Source: Candidatus Pacearchaeota archaeon UBA284
Lineage (GTDB): Archaea > Nanobdellota > Nanobdellia > Pacearchaeales > UBA284
Assembly: GCA_002499185.1 (NCBI GenBank)
Contig: DAKN01000030.1
Coordinates: forward strand, 1 to 14,295
Length of the DNA stretch: 14,295 bases
Direction: 5' to 3'
Below the pieces are notes generated by a model. It was not told the origin of the DNA and searched no databases. It saw only the letters and a list, made by a program, of their open reading frames with translations. This document shows, piece by piece, positions 7,638-14,295 of this stretch (position 1 is its first letter; every line of letters starts with the position of its first letter). A program made the translations under genes and the position numbers.

Positions 7638-8609
7638 ATGATTGAAGATATATTAAAAACAAAAATCCTATTTGTAGAAAGAATAAAAAAACAGCTTGGT
7701 GAAGAAGAAGCCGAAAAATTTTTTGAATTTATAAAAAAGAAAACAAGAAAATCAATAAGGATTAATACAATAAAAATTTCTCCAGAAGAATTGAAATCAA
7801 GATTAAGAAAAAAAGAATGGAAAATACGTGAAATAAAGGATTTTCCTTTAGCAATTATTATAGAATCAAAACTTAATCCAGGAGAATTGGGAAAAACCCT
7901 AGAGCACAATCTCGGATATTATTATGTGCAAGAATTAACGAGCATGTTACCCGCTTTTGCGCTTGATGCCAAAGAAGGAGAATCTGTTTTAGACATTTGC
8001 GCAGCACCAGGAAGCAAGACAACACAAATAGCAGCAATGATGAAGAACAAAGGAATTATTTTTGCTAATGATATTAGGAGCGACAGGGCAAGAGTTCTAA
8101 ATTTTAACCTGAATAAATGTGGGGTTAGTAACACAATTATAACTTCTATGGATGGTTTTCAACTTTGTAAAATATTTGAAGAAAATAATTTTTTATTTGA
8201 TAAAATAACTCTTGATGCACCATGTTCTGGAGAAGGAACAATAATGAATGATTTAGATTCATTAAAGATGTGGAATATAAGAAATATTGAAAAATTAAGC
8301 AAGATACAAAAACAAATGGCATCAAGAGCATTTAAATCACTTAAAATAGGAGGAATTTTAATTTATAGTACATGTACTTTATCTCCAGAAGAAGATGAAG
8401 AAGTTATTCAATACATGCTGGATAATTTTCATTGCAAGATTGAAAAAACTGATTTTCCATTAAAATCTCGCAAACCGTTAAAGGAATGGAATGGAAAAAA
8501 ATTCAGCAAAGAAATACAAAATTGCGCAAAATTTTGGCCTCAAGATAACGAAAGTGAAGGTTTTTTTATCGCGAAAATTCGTAAGATTGAAAAAACAGGA
8601 GAAAAATGA
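7638..8609 (+). CDS. NOP2/Sun (RsmB/RsmF/Trm4-type) RNA cytosine-C5 methyltransferase
   Basis: The enzyme places a methyl group from S-adenosylmethionine on C5 of cytosine in tRNA or rRNA. All hallmark motifs are present in 323 residues: an N-terminal RNA-binding part with SIRINTIK (39-46), YYYVQELTSMLPA (94-106), SAM-binding DICAAPGSKT (119-128), acidic ribose contact NDIR (144-147), motif IV DAPCSGEG (193-200, with Cys196 for product release) and motif VI STCTLSPEE (244-252, with catalytic Cys246). It ends with the family's FWPQ and EGFFIAKI segments. It lacks a fused PUA domain; that function is apparently supplied by the next gene, one base downstream. Which RNA it modifies (tRNA as Trm4, or rRNA) cannot be told from the sequence. 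The start is set by the TATA-like box 26 bases upstream. Confidence 0.93.
   Translation: MIEDILKTKILFVERIKKQLGEEEAEKFFEFIKKKTRKSIRINTIKISPEELKSRLRKKEWKIREIKDFPLAIIIESKLNPGELGKTLEHNLGYYYVQELTSMLPAFALDAKEGESVLDICAAPGSKTTQIAAMMKNKGIIFANDIRSDRARVLNFNLNKCGVSNTIITSMDGFQLCKIFEENNFLFDKITLDAPCSGEGTIMNDLDSLKMWNIRNIEKLSKIQKQMASRAFKSLKIGGILIYSTCTLSPEEDEEVIQYMLDNFHCKIEKTDFPLKSRKPLKEWNGKKFSKEIQNCAKFWPQDNESEGFFIAKIRKIEKTGEK
8597..8601 (+). promoter_or_regulatory. Shine-Dalgarno AGGAG for the PUA gene, inside the methyltransferase gene
   Basis: AGGAG lies nine bases upstream of the ATG at 8611, within the last codons of the methyltransferase gene. It supports 8611 as the start and translation from the shared transcript. 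Confidence 0.55.
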
Positions 8610-8610
8610 A

Positions 8611-9102
8611 ATGCATATAGATGTATTAAATAGAAAAAAGAAAAAAGAAATACTAGGAAAGGTTAGAAGCATCTATGAATTTTCTGAAGAAATTATTAAA
8701 GAACTTGAAAATTTTCAATTCTTTTTTACAGGAAAAGAAAAAATAAGAATGTTTTCTGGAAATTTAGATCTTAAAAATTTTGTAAATATTAATAGGCAAA
8801 TGAATGTTCAAAATACCGGGATTTATTTTGCAACAATAGAAAGGGGATTTTTTAGACTTAGTTTTGAAATTTTGACAATTTACGGAAAATACGCCACAAA
8901 AAATTTTATTGTTTTGACAGAAGAACAAAAAAAGCAATGGCTTCAAGGAGAAGATATTAGAATTAATGAAGAACAAATTAAAAAGATTTCTTGCGAATGT
9001 CCAATTATTAAAACATTAAAGGGAGATATTTTAAGTTCTGGCTTGATTAAAAATAACATTGTTTTGAATTATCTTCCAAAAGAAGCCAGAAATTCAATAT
9101 AA
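8611..9102 (+). CDS. Stand-alone PUA-like RNA-binding protein, partner of the upstream m5C methylase
   Basis: This 163-residue protein resembles the PUA-like RNA-binding domain found fused at the C-terminus of RsmF-type m5C methylases. The matching parts are GIYFATIERGFFRLSFE (about 70-86), ATKNFIVLTEEQKKQWLQGE (94-113), which follows the common 'L..eqa..wl.GedI' pattern, and the terminal GDILSSGLIKNNIVLNYLPK, which follows the 'GD.Lg.G.v..g.i.NylPK' ending. The frame is open further upstream to an ATG at 8491, but that would overlap the methylase by 119 bases. ATG 8611 has a Shine-Dalgarno and begins one base after the methylase stop. Inferred: translationally coupled, it supplies the RNA-binding module in trans. 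The N-terminal 40 residues, rich in Lys, are not recognised. An independent RNA-binding role is the alternative. Confidence 0.75.
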   Translation: MHIDVLNRKKKKEILGKVRSIYEFSEEIIKELENFQFFFTGKEKIRMFSGNLDLKNFVNINRQMNVQNTGIYFATIERGFFRLSFEILTIYGKYATKNFIVLTEEQKKQWLQGEDIRINEEQIKKISCECPIIKTLKGDILSSGLIKNNIVLNYLPKEARNSI

Positions 9103-9143
9103 TCTTTTATCGACGGGATATATTCTCATTTAATACAATTAAA

Positions 9144-9151
9144 TTTAAATA
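9144..9151 (+). promoter_or_regulatory. TATA box of the methionine aminopeptidase gene
   Basis: TTTAAATA is centred about 26 bases upstream of the ATG at 9173. No Shine-Dalgarno lies between them, so a leaderless transcript is expected. Confidence 0.55.
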
Positions 9152-9172
9152 TCCTTAATAATTGCTTTCTCC

Positions 9173-10063
9173 ATGGATGAACAGGAATTGGAAAATTGGA
9201 GAAAGGCGGGACAAATAGCAAAAGAAGTTTCTGATTATGCTAAGACTTTAATTCAGGAAGGAATGTCTTTATTAAAAATAGCAGATTTAATAGAACTGAA
9301 AATATCTGAACTAGGGGGAAAACCAGCATTTCCAGTTAATTTAAGCATCAATGAAATTGCTGCTCATTATTCTCCATTTTCAAATGATCCAAGCATAACA
9401 GAAGGGCTTATTAAAATCGATCTTGGTGTAGAATACAATGGATGTTTAAGTGATACAGCATTTACTGTAGATCTTACTGCGGAAAAAGAATATTCTGAAT
9501 TAATAAAAGCAACAGAACTCGCATTAGAAGAAGCACTAAAAAAAATTAAACCAGGTGTTAGTGTATCTGATATAGGAAAAGCAATTGAAGAAAAAATAAA
9601 AGAATACGGTTTTAGACCGGTAAAAAACTTATCTGGACATGAAATGAAAAAATGGAATTTGCATGCTGGATTAACTATACCCAATTATAATTCAAAAGTT
9701 TCTTCAAAATTAAGGGAAGGAATGATTTTAGCAATAGAGCCTTTTGCAACTTCTGGAAAAGGAATGGTTAAGGATGGAATGCCTTCTGGAATTTACAGAA
9801 TGATATCAAAAAAAGCAGTAAACAATGAAGATACAAAAAAAATAATAGATCATATAGAAAAAAATTATTCTACACTACCTTTTACATCCAGATGGTTGGT
9901 TGATATTTTTGGAGATAATGTAGTTTCGCATTTGAATATGCTTGAAAGACTTGGAATGATACATCAATTCGCACAACTTAGAGAGATTTCTGATCAGCCT
10001 GTTGCTCAAGCAGAACACACAATTTTTATAACAAGTGATGGTTGTGAAATACTGACAAATTAA
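9173..10063 (+). CDS. map: Type II methionine aminopeptidase
   Basis: The enzyme removes the initiator methionine from new proteins whose second residue is small. It uses two metal ions. The five metal ligands of the pita-bread fold are all in place: Asp83 (KIDLGVEYNG), Asp94 (CLSDTAFT), His156 (NLSGHEM), Glu189 (LAIEPFATSGKG) and Glu281 (QAEHTIF). His65 (AAHYSPF) and His164 fit the substrate-pocket histidines. The helical insertion between His164 and Glu281 (about 205-265) identifies type II, the form found in archaea and eukaryotes. Its 296 residues match the usual archaeal length, and no extension is present. It has its own promoter and is followed after 22 bases by a small gene probably on the same transcript. 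Confidence 0.96.
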   Translation: MDEQELENWRKAGQIAKEVSDYAKTLIQEGMSLLKIADLIELKISELGGKPAFPVNLSINEIAAHYSPFSNDPSITEGLIKIDLGVEYNGCLSDTAFTVDLTAEKEYSELIKATELALEEALKKIKPGVSVSDIGKAIEEKIKEYGFRPVKNLSGHEMKKWNLHAGLTIPNYNSKVSSKLREGMILAIEPFATSGKGMVKDGMPSGIYRMISKKAVNNEDTKKIIDHIEKNYSTLPFTSRWLVDIFGDNVVSHLNMLERLGMIHQFAQLREISDQPVAQAEHTIFITSDGCEILTN

Positions 10064-10085
10064 ATCCGGAGTTTTATCGGGGAAA

Positions 10086-10403
10086 ATGGAAGAAGAAACA
10101 AAAACATTATACGAAAAGGCAAAGGAATATTACAAAAGCGCATTGCAAAAAACAGATTTTTTTAGCCAAAGAAAAGAATTAGGAAATACAATGCAATTTC
10201 TTATAAAAGCATATCATAAAAGAGAAATAGATAATTTACGGGGATTACCTAGTGATGAAAGAGATGTCTTTTATTTTGATAAAGAAGAAACATCAGAACT
10301 TATTGCAAAATTACGTGATTTTTTCCCAGAACCAAAAGATTTTGGATTATTGACAGAAGAAGAGGAAAGAGAAATAGAAAGAAATATTCCTTATAGCCCC
10401 TAA
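10086..10403 (+). CDS. Small acidic helical protein, unknown function
   Basis: A 105-residue protein I do not recognise. It is rich in Glu and Lys, lacks cysteines, signal peptide and membrane segments, and looks almost wholly helical. The first part (residues 1-45) reads as two amphipathic helices separated near FFSQRKELGN; the end has a Pro-rich turn (FFPEPKDFG) and a charged helix (TEEEEREIERN). It lies 22 bases after methionine aminopeptidase and has GGAG (10068-10071) and GGGG (10079-10082) before its ATG, so it is probably co-transcribed. It converges on purA with only 14 bases between the stops. That it is a real gene rests on codon-like composition and on its tight fit between neighbours. 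Confidence 0.65.
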   Translation: MEEETKTLYEKAKEYYKSALQKTDFFSQRKELGNTMQFLIKAYHKREIDNLRGLPSDERDVFYFDKEETSELIAKLRDFFPEPKDFGLLTEEEEREIERNIPYSP

Positions 10404-10417
10404 TTCTTTTTTATCTT
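10404..10417 (+). terminator. Oligo-T termination tract after the small helical gene
   Basis: The 14 bases after the stop contain six consecutive T (10407-10412), with further T-rich sequence extending into the end of purA. This suits oligo-T termination in archaea. There is no stem, and nothing comparable is seen on the minus strand for purA. Confidence 0.35.
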
Positions 10418-11803
10418 TTATAATCTTTTTATTATGTCTTCTCTACTTTCACCTGTTCCGATTATTAAAATAGGTAAATCTACAATCTCTTCGATTTTTT
10501 CAACATAATTCTTAGCTTTTTTTGGTAAATCTTCATATCTGGTAATTCCTTTTGTTGGTGTTTTCCAACCAGGCATATCTAAATAAACAGGATGATATTG
10601 TTCTAATTTTCTTGCAATTACCGGGGTTTCTTGAAATATTCCAAGACAATTTTTATTTCTATCGGGCTTCTCGTAAGCATAACATATTTTTATTTTATCT
10701 AATTCATCCAATCTGTCAAGTTTTGTTAAAACCAAAGATGTAGCGCCATTTATCATTTTTGCTCTTTTGGCTAAAACACAATCAAACCAACCGATTCTTC
10801 TTTTTCTTCCAGTTGTTGCACCAATCTCTGTTCCATCAGAAGCTAAAATATCAGAAATTTCTTTTTCTTTTATTTCTGTTGGAAAAGGACCATTGCCTAC
10901 TCTTGTTGCAAATGCTTTTGCGACGATTAAAATTTCATCTAAGGGAGTATAAATTCCTGTTCCGGTATAAATCCCCCCAACTGTTGAATTTGAACTTGTT
11001 ACAAAAGGGTATGTCCCATGACAAATATCTAAAAATGTTCCCTGACTTCCTTCAAATAAAATAGAATCTCCATCCAATATGTTAGAATGTAATTCCATAG
11101 CAACATCTGCCAAATATGGTTCTAATTCATCTCTTGTTCTAAATTTATTTCCTAAAACATTTTTAAATTTCATCAATTTTTCAGAACAGTAATAATTTTT
11201 TAGGAAACCCCTAAGCATTTTTCTCCTGTTTTCATCTTTGTCAAGCCATTTTTCAAAAACTTCTGGAGTAATTTCCCTGAATTTTGCTAATTCCAATATT
11301 TCATATAGCTTTTTTCTTAATTTGTTTTCTAAATCTCCTTCTTTTAATTCAATTAAATCAGAAAATAATATCGCTTTTCTTTCTATTCGATCTTTATATG
11401 CTGGTCCAATACCCCTTAAGGTAGTTCCAATTCCCAAAGAAATTTCATTAATACAATCTTCTAAAATATGCATGGGCGTAATTAGGGTAGATATTTCAGA
11501 AATTCTGAGATTTTGAGAATTTACTTCGATACCTTTTGATTTTAATTCTTGTTTTTCTATTATCAATGCATCATCATCCACGACCATTCCATTGCCCATA
11601 TAATTTATGATACCTTCACGAATAATACCGGATGGAATTTGATGCAAAACAACTTCTAATCCCGATTTTAATTTTACATTATGGCCTGCATTTGGACCGC
11701 CCTGATATCTTACAACACAATCAGAATTTGTGGATAATAAATCAACAATTTTTCCCTTGCCTTCATCTCCCCACATTGAACCAATAACCGCAATATTAGA
11801 CAT
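10418..11803 (-). CDS. purA: Adenylosuccinate synthetase
   Basis: The enzyme joins IMP and aspartate with GTP energy, the first committed step from IMP to AMP. The catalytic pair is at standard positions: Asp13 in GSMWGDEGKGK (8-18) and His41 in YQGGPNAGHN (33-42). Other family motifs follow: QIPSGI (55-60), GIGTTLRGIGPAYKDR (124-139), FEGSQGTFLDICHGTYPF (250-267), TSSNSTVGG (269-277), GATTGRKRRIGWFD (328-341), LTKLDRLDEL, DMPGWKTPT and IIGTGESRED near the end. At 461 residues it is about 30 longer than the usual form; the extra length lies around 175-230. Leu129 replaces the usual Gly of GTTGRG. No other purine gene is nearby. A TATA-like box lies at about 11821-11832. Function is highly certain. 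Confidence 0.96.
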   Translation of the reverse strand: MSNIAVIGSMWGDEGKGKIVDLLSTNSDCVVRYQGGPNAGHNVKLKSGLEVVLHQIPSGIIREGIINYMGNGMVVDDDALIIEKQELKSKGIEVNSQNLRISEISTLITPMHILEDCINEISLGIGTTLRGIGPAYKDRIERKAILFSDLIELKEGDLENKLRKKLYEILELAKFREITPEVFEKWLDKDENRRKMLRGFLKNYYCSEKLMKFKNVLGNKFRTRDELEPYLADVAMELHSNILDGDSILFEGSQGTFLDICHGTYPFVTSSNSTVGGIYTGTGIYTPLDEILIVAKAFATRVGNGPFPTEIKEKEISDILASDGTEIGATTGRKRRIGWFDCVLAKRAKMINGATSLVLTKLDRLDELDKIKICYAYEKPDRNKNCLGIFQETPVIARKLEQYHPVYLDMPGWKTPTKGITRYEDLPKKAKNYVEKIEEIVDLPILIIGTGESREDIIKRL

Positions 11804-11820
11804 TTTTTCCCAAAAAGAAA

Positions 11821-11832
11821 ATTTTTTAACCT
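11821..11832 (-). promoter_or_regulatory. TATA-like box of purA
   Basis: On the minus strand AGGTTAAAAAAT is centred about 24 bases before the purA start. No Shine-Dalgarno is visible, so the transcript is probably leaderless. It lies in the 83-base gap after the hydrolase gene, so purA need not depend on read-through. Confidence 0.45.
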
Positions 11833-11886
11833 TTATTAAGATTTAGATAATAAAAAAGATGCTTTTTTTCCAAGATATAATAAAAA

Positions 11887-12663
11887 CTAAATATCAAACA
11901 ATTTGGTAGAATTATGTCTCGTTGATACAGAAACTTTTGGTCTTAAATCATTTCTCGCTTTTAATATTTTTTTGTAGGTTTTTACCGCAATTTCTGGACT
12001 ATTGTTTGCTTCACTTAAATGTGATAAGACAATATGCTTGAGCTTTTTTTTTGCATTTTGTATTACACATAATGAAGATTGTATATTTGATAAATGTCCT
12101 CTGTCACTTAAAATTCTTCTTTTTAGAAAATAAGGATAGGATCCTTGTTTAAGCATTTCTTCATCGTGATTTGATTCAAAAAATAAAAAATCTGAATCAT
12201 GAATATTTTCTATTACATTTTTACAAGGATATCCAATATCTGTGGCAATTGTTAAGGTTTTATTATCTTTTTTTGATTCTATCTTATAGGAAACGGGATT
12301 ATCACAATCATGGGATTTTGGAAAGGCAGTAATATTTAATCCATTAATGGCTATTGTTTCATTATTTTTTATGAAATTAAGAGAATTATCTGTTGAACAA
12401 ATGAATGCATTATTTGCTGTTTCTTTTGTAAGAAAAATAGGAACATTAAAATTTTTTGAAAAAACTTCTAATCCCTTTATATGGTCTATATGTTCATGTG
12501 TTACAAATATAGCCCTTATTTTTTCAGGACTTCGATTTATTTTTTCAAGACGTTCATTCAATTGTTTAAAATTAATTCCTAAATCAATAAGAACCGCGTG
12601 TTCTTTGTCTTCAACATAAAAACTGTTTCCTGAACTTCCAGAAGATAATGCGGCGGCTTTCAT
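11887..12663 (-). CDS. Metallo-beta-lactamase-fold hydrolase, WalJ/YycJ-like
   Basis: This 258-residue protein has the metallo-beta-lactamase fold of the YycJ/WalJ group, which is related to single-strand DNA or RNA nucleases. Motifs in order: SSGSSGNSFYV at the N-terminus, DLG (27-29), metal-binding THEHIDH (55-61, with His56, His58, Asp60 and His61), SHDCDNP (117-123, His118), ATDIGY (140-145, Asp142), the group-specific ESNHD (163-167), SDRGHLSN (186-193) and LSHLSEANN (213-221, His215). All metal ligands are present. There is no signal peptide, so it acts in the cytosol. A GAGG four-base Shine-Dalgarno lies ten bases before the start and a TATA-like TTAAATA lies at about 12700-12706, giving a short leader. 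The substrate is not shown by the sequence; in bacteria the relative is linked to DNA repair and cell-wall control, which need not carry over here. Confidence 0.88.
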   Translation of the reverse strand: MKAAALSSGSSGNSFYVEDKEHAVLIDLGINFKQLNERLEKINRSPEKIRAIFVTHEHIDHIKGLEVFSKNFNVPIFLTKETANNAFICSTDNSLNFIKNNETIAINGLNITAFPKSHDCDNPVSYKIESKKDNKTLTIATDIGYPCKNVIENIHDSDFLFFESNHDEEMLKQGSYPYFLKRRILSDRGHLSNIQSSLCVIQNAKKKLKHIVLSHLSEANNSPEIAVKTYKKILKARNDLRPKVSVSTRHNSTKLFDI

Positions 12664-12797
12664 TCTCTTTTTTCCTCGGCTTATAGGGATAATACAGCTA
12701 TTTAAGGCTTTTTACATCCCACATTTTATTCTCCTTTATGCTGAAAATCCCAATTCCCCGCCAACTTTTTAAGATTAATTGTGATAAAGAATAATAA
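12664..12797 (-). promoter_or_regulatory. Intergenic region with promoter of the hydrolase gene
   Basis: This 134-base gap carries, on the minus strand, a TATA-like CCTTAAATAGC at about 12699-12709, a CTATAAG at 12680-12686 and the Shine-Dalgarno GAGG at 12674-12677. The remainder (12720-12797) follows the end of the upstream gene and shows no clear stem or T-run. No small reading frame or RNA is recognised. Confidence 0.4.
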
Positions 12798-13535
12798 TTA
12801 AAAGATTCCATCAGAATCTTTCCATCTTCCATAATCTTCAAAATGTTTGAAAGTTCTTGGCAAGTCTACTTCGGCTTTATGAAGAGAATCAGTTATATCT
12901 TCTTTTTTCTCGAGATTATCTGTAGAAACATAAATTTTTTCTTTTTCTAGGATTACTTCTATTTTAGATGGCCAATATCCTTTAGTCCATCTTCCACCCT
13001 TTGGCAAAATTACTTGATCTTCATTCCAACGCCTTCTCACTAATTTACATTCTTGGCCTCCGACTACTATCAAGCTATCGGGAGTGCCTTTTTCTTGATC
13101 GGCATAATCTTCTTTACCAATTTTACTTGCCCTATATACTGGTAATATGTCTTCTGGGACAAATCCTAATGTTAATGGGTTACAAGGTGCTGGTGTTGGA
13201 TTGTCTGGATTGAAATCCCAGCAAGGGGGAAATTCTAATTCTAAAAGAATTCCCTGTCCTCCAGGGGTTGCAATGCCTAAAATTACATCTTGTTCATCAT
13301 CTTCCTTATTTGAATCTCTGTGTTTTATTCTGTAGGCTAATGAATGTATATCGCCAATATGGCTCATATAAACAGGACTACCTGTCTTAAATTTATCAAG
13401 CCTTGTTACTTCACTGGGTTTCTTTTTTTCGGACCCAATATTTAATTCCAAAAAAGGTGTTCCTTTTCCAATATAATGAACCCCTATTACCACATTTTTG
13501 TATCCTATAAATTCGTTTTCAAAGTGTGTTGCCAT
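12798..13535 (-). CDS. Unrecognised 245-residue soluble protein
   Basis: I do not recognise a family. The protein has no signal peptide, membrane segment or nucleotide-binding motif. Composition and spacing suggest mostly beta structure: NVVIGVHYIG (14-23), PFLELNIG, DVILGIATPGGQGILLELEF (83-102) and SKIEVILEKEKIYVS. A Pro-rich loop, PPCWDFNPDNPTPAPCNP (103-120), has two Cys 13 residues apart, and several Trp sit in WPS, GRW and GYW contexts. The second half is charged and ends in an Asp/Arg-rich tail. It is less Lys/Ile-biased than neighbouring proteins, which could reflect a different origin or a fold rich in turns. A TATA-like box (13555-13564) lies about 25 bases before ATG, so a leaderless transcript is likely. 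It is a real gene by length and promoter; the role is unknown. Confidence 0.75.
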   Translation of the reverse strand: MATHFENEFIGYKNVVIGVHYIGKGTPFLELNIGSEKKKPSEVTRLDKFKTGSPVYMSHIGDIHSLAYRIKHRDSNKEDDEQDVILGIATPGGQGILLELEFPPCWDFNPDNPTPAPCNPLTLGFVPEDILPVYRASKIGKEDYADQEKGTPDSLIVVGGQECKLVRRRWNEDQVILPKGGRWTKGYWPSKIEVILEKEKIYVSTDNLEKKEDITDSLHKAEVDLPRTFKHFEDYGRWKDSDGIF

Positions 13536-13554
13536 TTTATTATTAATTGTGGTT

Positions 13555-13564
13555 TATTTTTAAA
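13555..13564 (-). promoter_or_regulatory. TATA-like box of the 245-residue protein gene
   Basis: TTTAAAAATA on the minus strand is centred about 25 bases upstream of the ATG at 13535, with no Shine-Dalgarno between. This is the leaderless pattern seen at most genes here. Confidence 0.5.
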
Positions 13565-13590
13565 TCTTTTGTTTTGTTATTCCTCTCGAA

Positions 13591-13603
13591 GGACAATATG
13601 TCC
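13591..13603. repeat. Short palindrome GGACA-ATA-TGTCC
   Basis: Two perfect five-base arms around ATA lie about 60 bases upstream of the 12798-13535 gene. The arms hold most of the G+C in an otherwise AT-rich gap, which is suggestive of an operator. With such short arms it could be chance. Confidence 0.3.
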
Positions 13604-13623
13604 CGTAAACTTAAATAGGATAT

Positions 13624-13646
13624 AAAAAAGAAGGCTTATCTCTTCT
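13624..13646 (-). terminator. Weak hairpin plus T-run after the repeat-protein gene
   Basis: On the minus strand a five-base stem, AGAAG/CTTCT, with an eight-base loop is followed by T-rich sequence opposite the A-run at 13624-13629. It lies about 45 bases beyond the stop at 13690. The stem is weak, but the T-run fits archaeal termination. Confidence 0.35.
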
Positions 13647-13689
13647 CCACATAGAACAACATTAAATTATTCTTTTATTTTATATATTT

Positions 13690-14295
13690 TTATTTTGGTA
13701 TTGCTTCTTGAAGCTGGTTTCTTCTTTTTAACGACTTATATAACGAAGGATCTTTGCTATGCAATTGACTTCTTGTAAGATTATGTAATTCTGGGTGAGA
13801 TTTAAAATATTCTAAGGGATTAGAAAATCCCCGATAGACATCATGAAGATGTGTTGACTTCGGAAGAAGATGCAGTTGCCTATGTCTACGTAATGCAACA
13901 TATAAGGCTCTATCTTTTTTACGAAGTTGATTTTTTGTAATAGTTAAATATTCTTGATTTGATTTTAAAAAATCTAATGGCGTAGAAAACTCATGGTAAG
14001 AAGGCCCCTTTGGGATTTGATTTATTTGTTTACTTCTATGTAATGCTACATATAATGCCCGGTCATATTTGTGTAACTGATCTCTAGTAAGATTTTTATA
14101 TTCAGAATGTGATTTTAAAAATGCAAGAGGATTTCCACCATATTTTCTTCGACCAAATTTCTTAGGCAATGGATTAAACGCAATATAGTATATATTTGGT
14201 GGGGGTAAAATTAATTTTCCTTTTTTTTCATATTTCTGGAGAATTTCAAGACGTTTTTTAATTTCCTCAGGATTTTTAAGAATTTCTTTTGAAAA
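13690..14295 (-). CDS. Basic protein with three tandem ~42-residue repeats (start outside window)
   Basis: The frame is open through the right edge: 42 codons beyond the TTG at 14169, without stop or ATG, so the gene is truncated by the window and the TTG is not a convincing start. The off-edge part is charged (KEILKNPEEIKKRLEILQKY) and then PPPNIYYIAFNP. Three tandem repeats fill the rest. Each runs as P-L-x-[FY]-[LF]-K-S, E-[YL], T-[RK]-x-Q-L, D-x-[AS]-L-Y, [HKR]-R-x-x-Q-[IL] and ends [IL]-P-K. The protein is strongly basic, rich in Arg, His and Lys, with no Cys or Trp, signal or membrane segment in the visible part. The '[TS]-R-x-x-[LF] ... LY-x-x-L-x-R' pattern recalls small helical DNA-binding modules attached to phage and homing-endonuclease proteins; this is a resemblance only. 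Family and function are not recognised. Confidence 0.75.
   Translation of the reverse strand, partial: FSKEILKNPEEIKKRLEILQKYEKKGKLILPPPNIYYIAFNPLPKKFGRRKYGGNPLAFLKSHSEYKNLTRDQLHKYDRALYVALHRSKQINQIPKGPSYHEFSTPLDFLKSNQEYLTITKNQLRKKDRALYVALRRHRQLHLLPKSTHLHDVYRGFSNPLEYFKSHPELHNLTRSQLHSKDPSLYKSLKRRNQLQEAIPK
13693..14133 (-). repeat. Three in-frame repeats within the truncated basic protein
   Basis: The copies occupy 14008-14133, 13858-13983 and 13693-13821, with spacers of about 24 and 36 bases. The first two proteins copies share 24 of 42 residues by my count, including D-R-A-L-Y-V-A-L. The third differs more (DPSLYKSL) and has one extra residue before the final IPK. The DNA copies have diverged, so this is an old internal duplication rather than a recent tandem repeat. 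Confidence 0.85.

Noticed and set aside
8491..8610. Upstream start for the PUA-like protein
   Set aside because: It would overlap the methyltransferase end by 119 bases; ATG 8611 has a Shine-Dalgarno and immediate stop-start spacing.
14167..14169. TTG as the start of the repeat protein
   Set aside because: The frame continues open to the window edge for 42 more codons with coherent protein-like sequence and no better start, so the gene is treated as truncated.

Overview
The window looks archaeal and is AT-rich. Most likely it comes from a small-genome DPANN-type archaeon (Woesearchaeota/Pacearchaeota-like); the exact lineage is inference. The evidence is a type II methionine aminopeptidase, an XPD-type iron-sulphur helicase, a euryarchaeal-style SMC head, a stand-alone PUA partner of an archaeal NOP2/Sun RNA methylase, and TATA-like boxes about 25 bases upstream of most start codons with no Shine-Dalgarno (leaderless transcription). 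No tRNA, rRNA, CRISPR array, transposase or plasmid gene is visible, and no gap between genes exceeds 300 bases.

Layout. Bases 1-764 (+) hold the 3' end of a Thr/Asn-rich, membrane-anchored surface protein. It converges on a minus-strand block: an SMC ATPase (809-3730), an exported protein with a bacterial-looking C-terminal domain (3848-4765) and an XPD-like helicase (4819-6684). A 51-base divergent promoter leads into a plus-strand block: an APH-fold kinase (6736-7599), a NOP2/Sun m5C RNA methyltransferase (7638-8609) with its PUA partner (8611-9102), methionine aminopeptidase (9173-10063) and a small helical protein (10086-10403). These converge on a second minus-strand block: adenylosuccinate synthetase purA (10418-11803), a WalJ/YycJ-like metallo-beta-lactamase-fold hydrolase (11887-12663), an unrecognised 245-residue protein (12798-13535) and a triplicated-repeat protein that runs off the right edge (13690 to the end).

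Most genes are housekeeping (chromosome organisation, DNA repair or transcription helicase, RNA modification, N-terminal Met removal, purine synthesis) and mostly carry their own promoters, so this is not one functional operon. The tightest coupling is the methylase/PUA pair, separated by one base. The right-hand 1.5 kb has two orphan genes and looks more accessory.

The most unusual item is the SMC protein. Its head domains are canonical SMC, but at the exact midpoint of 973 residues it carries a CPTC motif of the Rad50 zinc-hook type instead of the SMC hinge. The second is the exported protein ending in a PNPF-type (type IX secretion/FlgD-like) C-terminal domain normally associated with Bacteroidota-related bacteria.
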